DNA from: Oscillatoria sp. FACHB-1407 | GTDB lineage: Bacteria; Cyanobacteriota; Cyanobacteriia; Elainellales; Elainellaceae | NCBI RefSeq assembly: GCF_014697545.1 | Contig: NZ_JACJSA010000004.1 | Span: forward strand, 248,001-312,000 | DNA: 64,000 bases | Reading direction: 5' to 3' | Notes under the pieces: model-generated | Databases searched by the model: none | What the model was told of the DNA's origin: nothing | Seen by the model: only the letters and a program-made list of their open reading frames with translations | Part shown: piece after piece, positions 29,959 through 38,800 of the stretch | How positions within the stretch are numbered: position 1 is the first letter of the stretch | Layout of the letters: each line of letters opens with the position of its first letter | Position numbers and translations under genes: made by a program

Positions 29959-31153
29959 GTCTAAAGGTTGCCAGAACACATAAACCCGCTACAGCAAAGG
30001 CGATCGCAGCAGTAATTCCTCCCACCGTTGGCGATAAGCTATCGCCCGTCCCAAAGAAGGAACCAAAGACACTGTTGGCGATCGCCCCACCACTGAAGTA
30101 CATGCCCGTTCCTAATCCGCCTTTATCGGGGGGCACCATCGACAGCGCAAAGGGAAGAGTGCCATTGGAGACGAGGCTAAAGGCTGCTCCAAACGCAATG
30201 GCGATCGCCACAGCAATCCAAGTAGGTTGGTTCCAGAGCATGACAGCACACAGCAGAGCCATCGCCCCAAGTCCTGCTACCATCGCCGTTCGATTGCCCC
30301 AATACACCGCCAATCGCCCTGCTGGAATAGCGGTGAGGGCTAACGTGATAAAAATCATGCCTACAATCAAGCTGGGTTGGGTCACCCCTTGGGCAACCAG
30401 AATCTTGGGAAAGTTTTGCATCAGTAAGCGAAAGCCCAATCCAACCCCAACCCCTGCACCCAGGAGTAAGCCCAGTGCGATCAACGAGATCCGATGCGAT
30501 GTCTTTGCTGCTTGAGTTGGAGAAGCGGTATTGGCTTGAGCTTGCACCTGTTGATTGGGACTGACGCTCCGCAACGCCACAGCGGCTCCTAACAGGACAA
30601 AGGCTCCGATACTAAATGCCACCATGGGTCCTAATCCCAGAATGATTCCACTGGCGAGGGGACCGAGTGCTCCAGCCAAACCCCCGACCAGGGTTAAAAT
30701 GCTGGCAGCTTGCGGCAGTTGGGTCGCGAGGGCATAACGTCCCAGGAGCGACAGGGCAGGACTGCGAAAGACGGTCATCGCTAAAGCCCAAGCAACGAGC
30801 ACAGCTGGCATCAGCCACCGTAAGATGGGCGATCGCAGTCCAAAGATGGCGATTGTTGGGATGGCGATGGAGCAGGTTGCTGCGAGAATGATGCCCACCG
30901 CAATGAAGGGAAAACGGCTACCAATCCATTGCTGTGCTCGGTCAGACAGGCTACCCATCAACGGCTCCATCACCGCCGCCAGCCCATTCTCAAGGATGAG
31001 TAATCCGGTTGCCAGCGTTGCAGAGAACCCGAATTCCTCTAACAAGGCAATCAAATAGAGATTGTAGATGACCCAGACAAGTGCGATCGCCCCCTGCACA
31101 GCTGCCAGTCCCCACACTTGTAACCACAGCACACGAGAAGAAACCTGTGTCAT
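29939..31153 (-). CDS. MFS-family transporter
   Basis: A 404-residue protein with about 12 hydrophobic helices. The MFS loop 2-3 motif is present as MGSLSDRAQQWIGSRFPF. The two halves are separated by a short Gln- and Ala-rich loop (QQVQAQANTASPTQAAKTSHR). The substrate cannot be assigned. It is convergent with the pao operon and may be unrelated. Confidence 0.85.
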   Translation of the reverse strand: MTQVSSRVLWLQVWGLAAVQGAIALVWVIYNLYLIALLEEFGFSATLATGLLILENGLAAVMEPLMGSLSDRAQQWIGSRFPFIAVGIILAATCSIAIPTIAIFGLRSPILRWLMPAVLVAWALAMTVFRSPALSLLGRYALATQLPQAASILTLVGGLAGALGPLASGIILGLGPMVAFSIGAFVLLGAAVALRSVSPNQQVQAQANTASPTQAAKTSHRISLIALGLLLGAGVGVGLGFRLLMQNFPKILVAQGVTQPSLIVGMIFITLALTAIPAGRLAVYWGNRTAMVAGLGAMALLCAVMLWNQPTWIAVAIAIAFGAAFSLVSNGTLPFALSMVPPDKGGLGTGMYFSGGAIANSVFGSFFGTGDSLSPTVGGITAAIAFAVAGLCVLATFRLRQMKR

Positions 31154-31409
31154 AAGCTAATACTTTGCTGAGTCCAAAACACCATCATTCAGGTGATTCA
31201 GATATCGTACTCCTCTCTCGGTCAAGGGAGATATCCTTGCAATTGACTAAGATCCTGTTGGAGGATTTCAGAACATTGAGTGTTGAAGCATGATGTGTGG
31301 GAGGAATCGATTGAGCCATTTTTGCCCAATCGTTGAAGCGGAAGTATGGTTCCAACAAGGCACGTTTTGAAGGATTGAGAACACTGAAATCATTCGGGGG
31401 AGGTGCGTG

Positions 31410-31952
31410 ATGCAGGGTGTTGTTGTTGCCGTCAGCCGCAGTGCCAGTCACACATTTACGAAGACAAATCAACCCAACATTCAACTGTTAGCTGGGCTTG
31501 GAGTCGAGGGAGATGCCCACTCTGGGGAAACTGTGAAACACCGATCGCGGGTTGCTGTTGACCCAACTCAGCCAAACCTGCGCCAGGTGCATCTCATTCA
31601 TGCGGAGTTGCACGACGAGTTGCGGACGGTTGGATTTGTCGTTGCTCCAGGAGAGATGGGTGAAAACATCACTACACGCGGCATTAATCTGCTCCAGTTA
31701 CCCACGGGGACAAAGCTACATATCGGTAGCACAGCCGTTATCCAGGTGACGGGTTTGCGAAATCCTTGCGTTCAACTCAACCAATTTCAAACGGGGTTAA
31801 TGTCGGCGGTGTTAGGGCGTGACGACCAGGGAAATCTGATTCGCAAGGCAGGAGTGATGAGTATTGTGCTGTCGAGTGGTGAGGTTTGCTCAGGGGATGG
31901 GATTGATGTTGAACTGCCTCCAGAGCCTCACCGTCCATTAGAGCGAGTTTGA
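31410..31952 (+). CDS. MOSC domain-containing protein
   Basis: A 180-residue protein. The MOSC core is GVEGDAHSGETVKHRS, PGEMGENITTRGINLL, then VTGLRNPCVQLN with the conserved Cys. MOSC proteins are tied to molybdenum cofactor and sulfur transfer chemistry, which fits the nearby Mo enzyme operon. The ATG at 31410 follows GGGGGAGG at good spacing; a GTG directly before it (31407) is also in frame. Confidence 0.88.
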   Translation: MQGVVVAVSRSASHTFTKTNQPNIQLLAGLGVEGDAHSGETVKHRSRVAVDPTQPNLRQVHLIHAELHDELRTVGFVVAPGEMGENITTRGINLLQLPTGTKLHIGSTAVIQVTGLRNPCVQLNQFQTGLMSAVLGRDDQGNLIRKAGVMSIVLSSGEVCSGDGIDVELPPEPHRPLERV

Positions 31953-31971
31953 TGATGTACCTTTAGAACCC

Positions 31972-32445
31972 ATGAAGGAGAATAGACAATTGGACATTCG
32001 TGAAGATGATCTAACGGGTAAAGCGATCATTGACTTGCTGCGGGAACATCTCAACAACATGCACGAGATCACACCGCCCGAAAGCGTCCATGCACTCGAC
32101 CTGGAAGGGTTGCGATCGCCTGACATCACCTTCTGGACAGCCTGGGAGGGAGACGAGTTACTGGGATGTGGCGCATTAAAAGAACTCGATTCTAAAACGG
32201 GTGAGATCAAATCAATGCGTACCGTTGATGCTCACCGTCGCAAAGGTGTTGCTTCAAAAATTTTGGAACACATCATTCAAGAGGCTAAACGGCGTGACTA
32301 TGATTGCCTGTATTTAGAAACCGGATCGTTTCCTGAGTTTGCACCAGCACGCGCCCTATACGCGCGCTATGGATTTGAATATCGCGGTCCGTTTGCGGGC
32401 TATGTTAAGGATCCAAATAGTGTGTTTATGGCAAAAAAGTTGTAG
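31972..32445 (+). CDS. GNAT N-acetyltransferase, YsnE-like
   Basis: A 157-residue acetyltransferase close to Bacillus YsnE. Seen are DLTGKAIIDLLREHLNNM, PPESVHALDLEGLRSPDITFW, then the acetyl-CoA motif MRTVDAHRRKGVASKIL, and the C-terminal PNSVFMAKKL. YsnE of Bacillus has been linked to indole-acetic-acid metabolism; the role here is unknown. The start ATG follows GAAGGAG-poor sequence 19 bp after the MOSC stop, so the two may be co-transcribed. Confidence 0.88.
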   Translation: MKENRQLDIREDDLTGKAIIDLLREHLNNMHEITPPESVHALDLEGLRSPDITFWTAWEGDELLGCGALKELDSKTGEIKSMRTVDAHRRKGVASKILEHIIQEAKRRDYDCLYLETGSFPEFAPARALYARYGFEYRGPFAGYVKDPNSVFMAKKL

Positions 32446-33025
32446 AAACTTGTTTCTGTATCAGTTCGATGGGGTTCGTTGTAGGGGTTGTAATACTATC
32501 TGCGATCGCTTGCAGGTCACGTGTTTCATTGCCCTCTATTGCTATTGCTCTCTTGCCGATGGGGCTACTTTAATCTATGAATTTCGTGGGAGTGATTCGC
32601 GAAACGTCCCTATAAAGGTGGTCAGTTTTCGGTGGTCAGTTTTTGAGAATCACATCTGCCTTCAGCGACACTATTTGCCTGTGTTATAATAGTATAAATA
32701 TACTATTGCGACCGACAGAAGATAGCAACTGTCGAGACAGTTAATACAAGGGGGGTGGGGGCTGCGCCCTCAGCCAGGGGTTCCACCCCTGCACCCCGTC
32801 CTAACCAACCCCTCGGTTGTTATAGATAGTTGGGATCAAGGTCTGGGGACAAAGCCTCATCTGGGGTTTTAGACGTCTCCAGCGAATGTATTCGTAGCTA
32901 TCCGACCAAAGTCCGTTGGGGGTTGCATCCCAGTGATTGGGGGACTGAACCCAGTGGATGATTCGCGGCTACTGAAGCGAAGTCCGCCTAGGCGATACTG
33001 TCAATTTTCCTCAAGCGTGAAAGCG
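32446..33025. other. Repeat-rich intergenic region
   Basis: No gene is seen. It contains a TTCGCGAA-type fragment with a 14-bp tandem duplication of GGTGGTCAGTTTT (32594-32650), a perfect AT-rich palindrome ATAGTATAAATATACTAT (32689-32706) that also includes a TATAAT-like box, the palindromic element copy 2 (32728-32826), and CCCAGTG/GGACTG repeats with CGCCTAGGCG near 32930-32995. An open frame leads from 32933 into the Rad52-like gene, but these codons lie in the repeats. Confidence 0.55.
32728..32826. repeat. Palindromic repeat element, copy 2
   Basis: ACTGTCGAGACAGT (32728-32741), then a G-rich stretch, CCCCTGCACCCCG, CTAACCAACCCC and CGGTTGTTATA. It is the same block order as at 21107-21175, but with about 30 extra bases in the middle. 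Confidence 0.6.
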
Positions 33026-33460
33026 ATGAAACTCTCAGACATTCTTCCTGAACTGACTGCCAAATTTGAACCCCACGAGCACAAAAAACGGCAGGTGCCG
33101 GGTGGAGGAGACTGGTACTTCGTGCCGTGGCAAACGGTTCGGGCGCGGCTCAACCGAGTCTGCCCCGAAGACTGGACGAATGCTTATTCCGACCTGACGT
33201 TTACCGAGGGGTACTGCATCATCGTTTGTACTCTGACGATCTGTGGTGTGAGTCATCAGGGAATCGGCTCAACCCCAATCGAGATGTTAAGTCATGAGGG
33301 CAAAAATGTTGCCTATGGTGATCCGATTGAACGAGCAACGGCAGATGCGTTTAAAAATGCAGCAGAGCAGTTTGGCATTGCTGCCTATTTGGATGCTCAA
33401 AGCAACCCGACGAAAAAGAAGGCATTTTTCGAATACGTCAGTGGTCGCAGAGCCGCTTAA
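33026..33460 (+). CDS. Rad52/DdrA-like single-strand annealing protein
   Basis: A 144-residue protein from the ATG at 33026. It resembles the Rad52/22 family as seen in Deinococcus DdrA: VRARLNRVCPEDWTNAYSDL (the family's R-LDxVxGxxNW block), then GIGSTPIEM, and PIERATADAFKNAAEQFGIAAYL (the A-SDAFKRAAxxxGIGxYL block). Such proteins bind 3' single-stranded ends and anneal complementary strands during repair or phage recombination. No recombinase, exonuclease or phage gene is nearby. The frame continues upstream to 32933 through repeats. Confidence 0.75.
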   Translation: MKLSDILPELTAKFEPHEHKKRQVPGGGDWYFVPWQTVRARLNRVCPEDWTNAYSDLTFTEGYCIIVCTLTICGVSHQGIGSTPIEMLSHEGKNVAYGDPIERATADAFKNAAEQFGIAAYLDAQSNPTKKKAFFEYVSGRRAA

Positions 33461-33467
33461 AGAGACT

Positions 33468-34004
33468 TTATGGTTGCGTGATGTGAAACCCTTCAAAAGC
33501 GATCGCACATCCTTCGCCTTGAGGGGATGCTGCCATCAAGCCCACCTGAACGGTTTCAGCCCCGGTCAGGTAGGTCAGACGCAACAGCTGATAGTGGGAG
33601 CCATCCAGAGAGTATTGCACCTCGATCGCCTCTGCCCGTCGCTGCACTCGTAGCCACAGTGAAGTTGGTGGATTAAGCAATGGTGTGACTGACCAATCGG
33701 AAAAGTCTCGTGTCACAACGGCACTGATATTTTGGACCTCTTCAACAAATTCAATGCCGCATTTGAGCCAAACGGTTTCGCTCTCGCGAACCATGATGCC
33801 TGCCTGGTCATAGAGCACCTGATAGTGCCCTGTGATTTTGACATCGGCGGTGAAATTGCCCGTGACCTCCTGGTAGTAGAAGTGTCCATCATCCCGAATA
33901 AACCCATAGTGGGTTTTCCGCCAGAAGTCAGTCTTTGCTCCCGTTGTTATGTGGAGCACGTCTCCCTCCTGTCGCCAGTCTGGAGGCTCGTTGTACCACT
34001 GCAT
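33468..34004 (-). CDS. DUF1349 (concanavalin-like fold) protein
   Basis: A 178-residue DUF1349 protein, expected to have a jelly-roll fold. Seen are the start MQWYNEPPDWRQEGDVLHITTGAKTDFW, the core DQAGIMVRESETVWLKCGIEF, and VQVGLMAASPQGEGCAIAFEGF. There is no signal peptide. It lies 23 bp after dnaK on the same strand and may be co-transcribed. Its function is unknown; the fold is often carbohydrate-binding. Confidence 0.88.
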   Translation of the reverse strand: MQWYNEPPDWRQEGDVLHITTGAKTDFWRKTHYGFIRDDGHFYYQEVTGNFTADVKITGHYQVLYDQAGIMVRESETVWLKCGIEFVEEVQNISAVVTRDFSDWSVTPLLNPPTSLWLRVQRRAEAIEVQYSLDGSHYQLLRLTYLTGAETVQVGLMAASPQGEGCAIAFEGFHITQP

Positions 34005-34027
34005 GGTTATCCCTGATTGTTGAGTGT

Positions 34028-35983
34028 CTATTCAACCGCCTGATATTCGGCAATGTCTGTTGCCTGCTCAGTCGAGTCGTCATATTCATCATACTCACTT
34101 GAGCCGAATTCGTTTGATACGGTTATTGCGGCGGTTGGTGAGGTTGCTGTTTCAAGATGCTCATAAACCTTTTGCCCTAATGTCAGCAAGACATCCTGTA
34201 GAGCTGTGCAGTGTTGCTGGAGTTGATCAAGGGTTGTGTCAGGTTGAGCGATCGCCCGTTTCAAATTCTCTGCTAATGCATGCGCTTTCATCTTGAGCGG
34301 TTGCGGAATTCGCTCTCCATACTCGATTAATGTTGTTTTATAAGTCTCTAATATATGTATTTCTGCTTCGTTTTTTAGTTCTGCAATCCGTCTCCGCAAT
34401 GTATCTGTTTCAGCTTGTTCTTCCCATCGTTTTAAGATTGCTTGAATCTCGCTCTCACTTAAATGACCTGTATTGATCAAGTTAGATTTTTGTTGCTGCC
34501 CTGTTCCCAGATCTTGAGCAGAGACGATTAAGATACCATCGGCATCAATCTCAAAATTCACCTCGATTTGCGGAACGCCACGCGGAGCCGGAGGAATATT
34601 GCTGAGAATCAATCGACCAAGGCTGATATTCTCCACTGCCATGGCAGCCTCACCTTGCAGCACATGCACCTCAACAGCAGTTTGCCCATTAGCAGCGGTT
34701 GAAAAGATGCGAGTTTGGCTGGTAGGAATGGTGGTATTCCGGTCAACGATGGGGATAAAAACACCCCCCAACGTTTCAATTCCCAGTGACAGGGGTGTAA
34801 CATCCAGAAGCATGGTGTTGTTGCCATTGTCGCTCAATTCTTTAGTTAAAATGCCCCCCTGGACAGCCGCACCCAGTGCCACCACTTCATCTGGGTTCAT
34901 GGAATAATCGAGGGATTTGTTGGGTAACTGCTTGCTAAGAGCCGCTTGCACGGCGGGAATGCGGGTTGACCCGCCAACCAACAAAATGCGATCGATCTGG
35001 TCAATGGCTAAACCTGCATCCTTGATGGCTTGGGTCACTGGTTCCATCGTACTTTCAATCAGGTGTCGGGTTAACACCTCAAATCGAGCACGAGTAAACT
35101 CGATATCCATGTGCTTGGGACCATCATTTCCAGCTGTTAAAAACGGCAAGTTAATGTTGGTAGTAATCGTGTTAGAAAGCTCGATCTTGGCTTTCTCAGC
35201 AGCTTCTCGAAGGCGTTGTAGGGCGATCGCGTCTGTCGATAGATCAATGCCCTCTTGCTCTTTGAACTGCTCAACTAACCAGCGCACAATGCAATCATCA
35301 AAATCATCGCCTCCCAAATGGTTGTTACCCGCCGTAGCAACGACCTCTACGACCTGGTCGCCCAGGCGTAAGACTGAGACATCAAAGGTGCCGCCTCCCA
35401 GGTCAAACACAAGAATGCACTGTTCTTGTTCTGGTTTTGCTAAACCGTAGGCAAGGGCAGCGGCTGTCGGTTCATTGATGATGCGTCGAACCGTTAAGCC
35501 TGCCAGTTTACCAGCATCCTTGGTTGCCTGTCGTTGTGCCTCACTGAAGTAAGCAGGTACTGTAATAACGGCTTGAGTGACAGGTTCACCCAAATACTTT
35601 TCGGCGTCGTCTTTGAGTTTTTTGAGAATCCGGGCTGAAATTTCTTGAGGGGTGTAAGCCTGGTTGCGGATTTGGATTTTGACCCGATTATCTTGGCTAG
35701 GAATGCAGATATAGGGGACACGCGATCGCTCCAATGCCGTATCCTGCCAATGGCGACCCATAAACCGCTTGATACTAAAAACCGTGTTTTGAGCATTGGG
35801 AATAAGCTGTCGCTTTGCCAACTGACCGACCAAACAATCAAAGTCTCGAAAACCAACGACACTGGGAGTCGTGCGCCCTCCTTCCATGTTAGGAATGATG
35901 ACGGGGTTGCCATTTTCGAGCACGGCGACACAACTGTTGGTTGTGCCTAAGTCAATACCGATGATCTTGCCAGTAGTTGTCAT
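34028..35983 (-). CDS. dnaK: Hsp70 chaperone DnaK (paralogue)
   Basis: A 651-residue Hsp70 from the ATG at 35983 ([21 protein letters not shown]). The ATP-binding signatures are [23 protein letters not shown] and [12 protein letters not shown]. The linker and substrate domain start at [18 protein letters not shown]. The helical lid is present. The tail is acidic and Tyr-rich ([13 protein letters not shown]) and does not end in the usual DnaK C-terminus. No CIRCE element is seen upstream and no dnaJ or grpE is adjacent, so this is probably one of several cyanobacterial DnaK paralogues rather than the main heat-shock copy. Confidence 0.9.
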   Translation of the reverse strand: MTTTGKIIGIDLGTTNSCVAVLENGNPVIIPNMEGGRTTPSVVGFRDFDCLVGQLAKRQLIPNAQNTVFSIKRFMGRHWQDTALERSRVPYICIPSQDNRVKIQIRNQAYTPQEISARILKKLKDDAEKYLGEPVTQAVITVPAYFSEAQRQATKDAGKLAGLTVRRIINEPTAAALAYGLAKPEQEQCILVFDLGGGTFDVSVLRLGDQVVEVVATAGNNHLGGDDFDDCIVRWLVEQFKEQEGIDLSTDAIALQRLREAAEKAKIELSNTITTNINLPFLTAGNDGPKHMDIEFTRARFEVLTRHLIESTMEPVTQAIKDAGLAIDQIDRILLVGGSTRIPAVQAALSKQLPNKSLDYSMNPDEVVALGAAVQGGILTKELSDNGNNTMLLDVTPLSLGIETLGGVFIPIVDRNTTIPTSQTRIFSTAANGQTAVEVHVLQGEAAMAVENISLGRLILSNIPPAPRGVPQIEVNFEIDADGILIVSAQDLGTGQQQKSNLINTGHLSESEIQAILKRWEEQAETDTLRRRIAELKNEAEIHILETYKTTLIEYGERIPQPLKMKAHALAENLKRAIAQPDTTLDQLQQHCTALQDVLLTLGQKVYEHLETATSPTAAITVSNEFGSSEYDEYDDSTEQATDIAEYQAVE

Positions 35984-36541
35984 AGTGTTATGAACAGGGA
36001 AATACGAGTTGAGCGACGGTAAATGCAATTATTAATATCTTCAGAGATATTTCATGGCACCCGGATTTCATCGAATCGGCGATTGCCAAGATTCTGATCT
36101 CGAACTCAGGCTAATTTAGAAAGCGTTGGCGTAGCACGTTGTCTACCCAACCTATTCGCGCTTAATCAAAAACACCCACTTGGTAGAAACATCCAGCAGT
36201 TGGCTCAATGGTTGATGCATTCTCACGGTTATTGAGCAACTCTAACCTTCACCCTTACCCACCGTGTCAGGCTTTTTAGGTCTGTTACAGATGTTACCAA
36301 AAGGATAGCCTAAAACTCTAATAAACGTATAGTGCTGCCTCTAGATTGTGTGAATCAGTTGAGTTTAGTTTTGTCGAGGTTGCGTATACTTGTCAGGTTG
36401 AGAATAGGAATACCTTAAACATTGCCTCGATATAATTTACTGAAATTTAACTTAGTACAACTCGTCGTAAATAAGGGTGGGAATTTGGGGTGCAGAGGTG
36501 GAACCCCTGATTTTATTTCCAAACCCTATCTGTGAATAGCA

Positions 36542-36669
36542 GGGCATTGCTAATCTTGGGGATGAATGAGTCGCGAGCAGGATGCTGGTTTAAACGATTC
36601 ATTTGAACGGAGTGTGAGCGTCTCGCTCACGTCTGTTTCAAAATAATCATCCCTCTATTCAGCAACGCC
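36542..36669 (+). mobile_element. 130-bp MITE-like element, copy 2
   Basis: It runs from GGGCATTGCT to TCAGCAACGCC, so both terminal inverted repeats (GGCRTTGCTGA type) are present. Internal hairpins are a shortened CGCGAGCAGGATGCTG and GTGTGAGCGTCTCGCTCAC. The left repeat has GCTAA instead of GCTGA. No coding capacity. Confidence 0.7.
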
Positions 36670-36787
36670 AATAGCAGTACTTAACATAGTCAACCTGTTT
36701 AAATCGATAGGTCGTTTGGTAGAAGAAACGATACCTCTGATCGGAATGCGCTTACTGCCTAGCCATAATGTCAGATTTATAGCTTTC

Positions 36788-36829
36788 GTAATGACAGATA
36801 CAAAACCTGCTGAAATCACCTTTTAACCT
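36788..36829 (+). promoter_or_regulatory. NtcA-activated promoter (GTA-N8-TAC, N22, TAN3T)
   Basis: GTAATGACAGATAC at 36788-36801 fits the NtcA consensus GTA-N8-TAC exactly. A -10 box of the form TAN3T (TAACCT, 36824-36829) follows after 22 bases, the classical spacing of NtcA class II promoters. It lies about 170 bp before the first gene of the nitrilase cluster, whose homologue Sll0783 is known to be induced by nitrogen starvation. Confidence 0.75.
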
Positions 36830-36996
36830 GCTCAGTAATTAGACTGTTTGAACAAACGCTGATTCAACCGTTGATGAATCGACTACTGCGTTACGGTGTT
36901 CAATCTGTGCTCACGCTTCAATCAACGAATGTCCTTGAGTCAGTCTTGTTCAATTGCTGTCAGTTCTTCAACCTTTACTAACCGAGGAAGATATTC

Positions 36997-37479
36997 ATGC
37001 CTGAAGTAACTACCCCCGCTCACCAAGTTGGTGACTTCTTTGTAGACTACGAAGAAAAAGTCTTCCCCGATGTGAAAGCAGAACCGGGGGAAAAAGCACT
37101 CGTGACCTTCCATACGGTCGCTTTTGAAGGATCGATCGGTCTGGTCAACTTGTTGCAAGCTCTGAGACTCCTCCGCAAAGGTTTTGAAACCTCTGTGTTG
37201 CTCTATGGTCCTGGGGTCACTTTAGGTGTGCAACGGGGCTTTCCTAAGATTGGTGACGAAGCTTTTCCGGGACACCAAAACTTCAACAATCAACTCAGCA
37301 AATTTATTGCTGAGGGTGGCAAGGTCTATGCCTGCCGTTTTGCGCTGCAAGCGTTATACGGTCATGGTGAACCTTCCTTGATACCTGGAATCCGTCCTAT
37401 CAGCCCGCTAGATGTGTTGGATTTGATCCTCCTGCATCGTAAAGACAACGCCTTCATTTTGGATACCTGGACGGTGTAG
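36997..37479 (+). CDS. MSMEG_0572/Sll0783-family nitrogen starvation response protein
   Basis: A 160-residue protein of the Sll0783 family, the first gene of the conserved Nit1-type cluster. Seen are [46 protein letters not shown], and [10 protein letters not shown]. In Synechocystis 6803 the homologue has been reported to be needed for polyhydroxybutyrate build-up under nitrogen starvation; the biochemical role is unknown. A GAGGAAG ribosome site precedes the ATG. The NtcA-type promoter lies upstream. A long gap with a repeat insertion separates it from the nitrilase gene. Confidence 0.92.
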   Translation: MPEVTTPAHQVGDFFVDYEEKVFPDVKAEPGEKALVTFHTVAFEGSIGLVNLLQALRLLRKGFETSVLLYGPGVTLGVQRGFPKIGDEAFPGHQNFNNQLSKFIAEGGKVYACRFALQALYGHGEPSLIPGIRPISPLDVLDLILLHRKDNAFILDTWTV

Positions 37480-37769
37480 AAGATTGAAGAGAGGAGAAGA
37501 GAGAAAGAGGAATGAATGGCATTGCTGACATTGGGGATGAATGAGTCGCGAGCAAGATGCTCACACTGGTTGAAACGATTTGCCTAAAAGGAGTGTGAGC
37601 GTCTCGCTCACACCTGTATCAGGAAAGCCATCCCGCCATTCAGCAACGCCGAATAAATCAACCTCTTACTTCGTTTGAATCAGTTTCTTTATCTCTTCTA
37701 GTCTTCATACTTTTTTCCTCTCTCTTCTCTTTTCTTTCTTCCTTTTTCTTTCTTTTTTTTTCTCCTCTT
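37480..37769. other. Gap in the nitrilase cluster: purine tract, MITE, pyrimidine tract
   Basis: After the stop comes an almost pure purine tract (37480-37514), then the roughly 130-bp element copy 3, then an almost pure pyrimidine tract (about 37709-37767) that runs to the nitrilase ATG. The two tracts are roughly complementary in inverted orientation. No purine-rich ribosome site lies before the nitrilase start. Confidence 0.75.
37518..37650 (+). mobile_element. 130-bp MITE-like element, copy 3
   Basis: The complete copy: GGCATTGCTGA at the left end and TCAGCAACGCC at the right end are near-perfect inverted repeats. Internal hairpin-forming blocks are GCGAGCAAGATGCTC and GTGTGAGCGTCTCGCTCAC. 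It is inserted between the first two genes of the nitrilase cluster. Confidence 0.75.
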
Positions 37770-38765
37770 ATGGATTACGCACGTACAGTTCGGGCAGCAG
37801 CGGTACAACTGAGTCCGGTGTTATTTAGTCGAGATGGCACGGTTGAAAAGGTGTTGCAGGCGATCGCCCAGGCAGCACAAGCCGGTGCACAGTTGGTGGT
37901 GTTTCCAGAAACGGTAGTGCCCTATTACCCTTACTTCTCGTTTGTGCAACCTCCAGTGTTAATGGGCAAGGAGCACATGCGCCTGTACGAAGAGGCAGTA
38001 ACCGTTCCGGGTCCGGTAACAGATGCCGTGAGTCGAGCCGCTCGCTCTTATGGGGTGGTCGTGGTGTTGGGGGTAAATGAGCGGGATAACGGTTCGCTAT
38101 ACAACACGCAATTAGTATTCGATGCAGATGGCACGCTGCTGTCGCGCCGCCGCAAGATTACACCCACCTACCATGAGCGTATGGTATGGGGACAGGGAGA
38201 CGGTTCCGGGTTGAAGGTGTTAGATACTGCCGTGGGCAAGTTGGGAGCACTTGCCTGTTGGGAGCATTACAACCCATTGGCACGGTTTGCGTTGATGGCG
38301 CAACATGAACAAATTCATTGTTCTCAGTTTCCTGGTTCAATGGTCGGTCAGATCTTTGCAGATCAGATTGAGGTCACCATTCGCCATCATGCGCTGGAGT
38401 CAGGTTGCTTTGTGGTGAATGCCACTGCATGGCTTTCCCCAGAGCAAGTGCAGCAGATCACCCCCGATGAGAAGTTGCAACGAGTGCTAACAGGTGGATG
38501 TAATACCGCTATTATTAGTCCGGAAGGCACTCATCTCTGCCCTGCGATTACGGAAGGAGAGGGAATGGCGATCGCCGATCTAGATTTCTCCCTCATTACC
38601 AAGCGCAAACGCATGATGGATTCAGTGGGACACTACGCCCGTCCTGACTTGCTGCAATTGCAGCTCAATACAGAGGCGCGATCGCACGTTGTTGGTAGTT
38701 TTGGTGATCCTCTACAAGGTGGAGTGACTCCAGCGATCGAACTTTCGTTGCTGACAGAGGATTGA
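37770..38765 (+). CDS. Nitrilase, Nit6803 type
   Basis: A 331-residue carbon-nitrogen hydrolase, expected to turn a nitrile into an acid plus ammonia. The catalytic triad is visible: Glu47 ([13 protein letters not shown]), Lys129 ([21 protein letters not shown]) and Cys163 ([10 protein letters not shown]). The CWEHYNP block marks the Nit1-cluster nitrilases. The start is the ATG at 37770 after a pyrimidine tract. The stop abuts the start of the radical SAM gene. Its natural substrate in the cluster is presumably a nitrile made or used by the neighbouring enzymes. Confidence 0.93.
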   Translation: MDYARTVRAAAVQLSPVLFSRDGTVEKVLQAIAQAAQAGAQLVVFPETVVPYYPYFSFVQPPVLMGKEHMRLYEEAVTVPGPVTDAVSRAARSYGVVVVLGVNERDNGSLYNTQLVFDADGTLLSRRRKITPTYHERMVWGQGDGSGLKVLDTAVGKLGALACWEHYNPLARFALMAQHEQIHCSQFPGSMVGQIFADQIEVTIRHHALESGCFVVNATAWLSPEQVQQITPDEKLQRVLTGGCNTAIISPEGTHLCPAITEGEGMAIADLDFSLITKRKRMMDSVGHYARPDLLQLQLNTEARSHVVGSFGDPLQGGVTPAIELSLLTED

Positions 38766-38800
38766 AGCTTATCTCTTCTCACAATAAAATCTCCTTAAAC

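Larger units (their letters stand above)
35984..36996. other. Long intergenic region between dnaK and the nitrilase cluster
   Basis: No gene is seen in this stretch of about 1 kb. The left half is AT-rich leader sequence of dnaK. It holds the roughly 130-bp element copy 2 (36542-36669) and the NtcA-type promoter (36788-36829). The last 160 bp are the likely leader RNA of the first cluster gene, ending in GAGGAAG before its ATG. Confidence 0.6.

Noticed and set aside
31185-31484. A 99-codon minus-strand frame before and into the MOSC gene.
   Set aside because: It overlaps the well-supported MOSC coding region antisense and has no family look.
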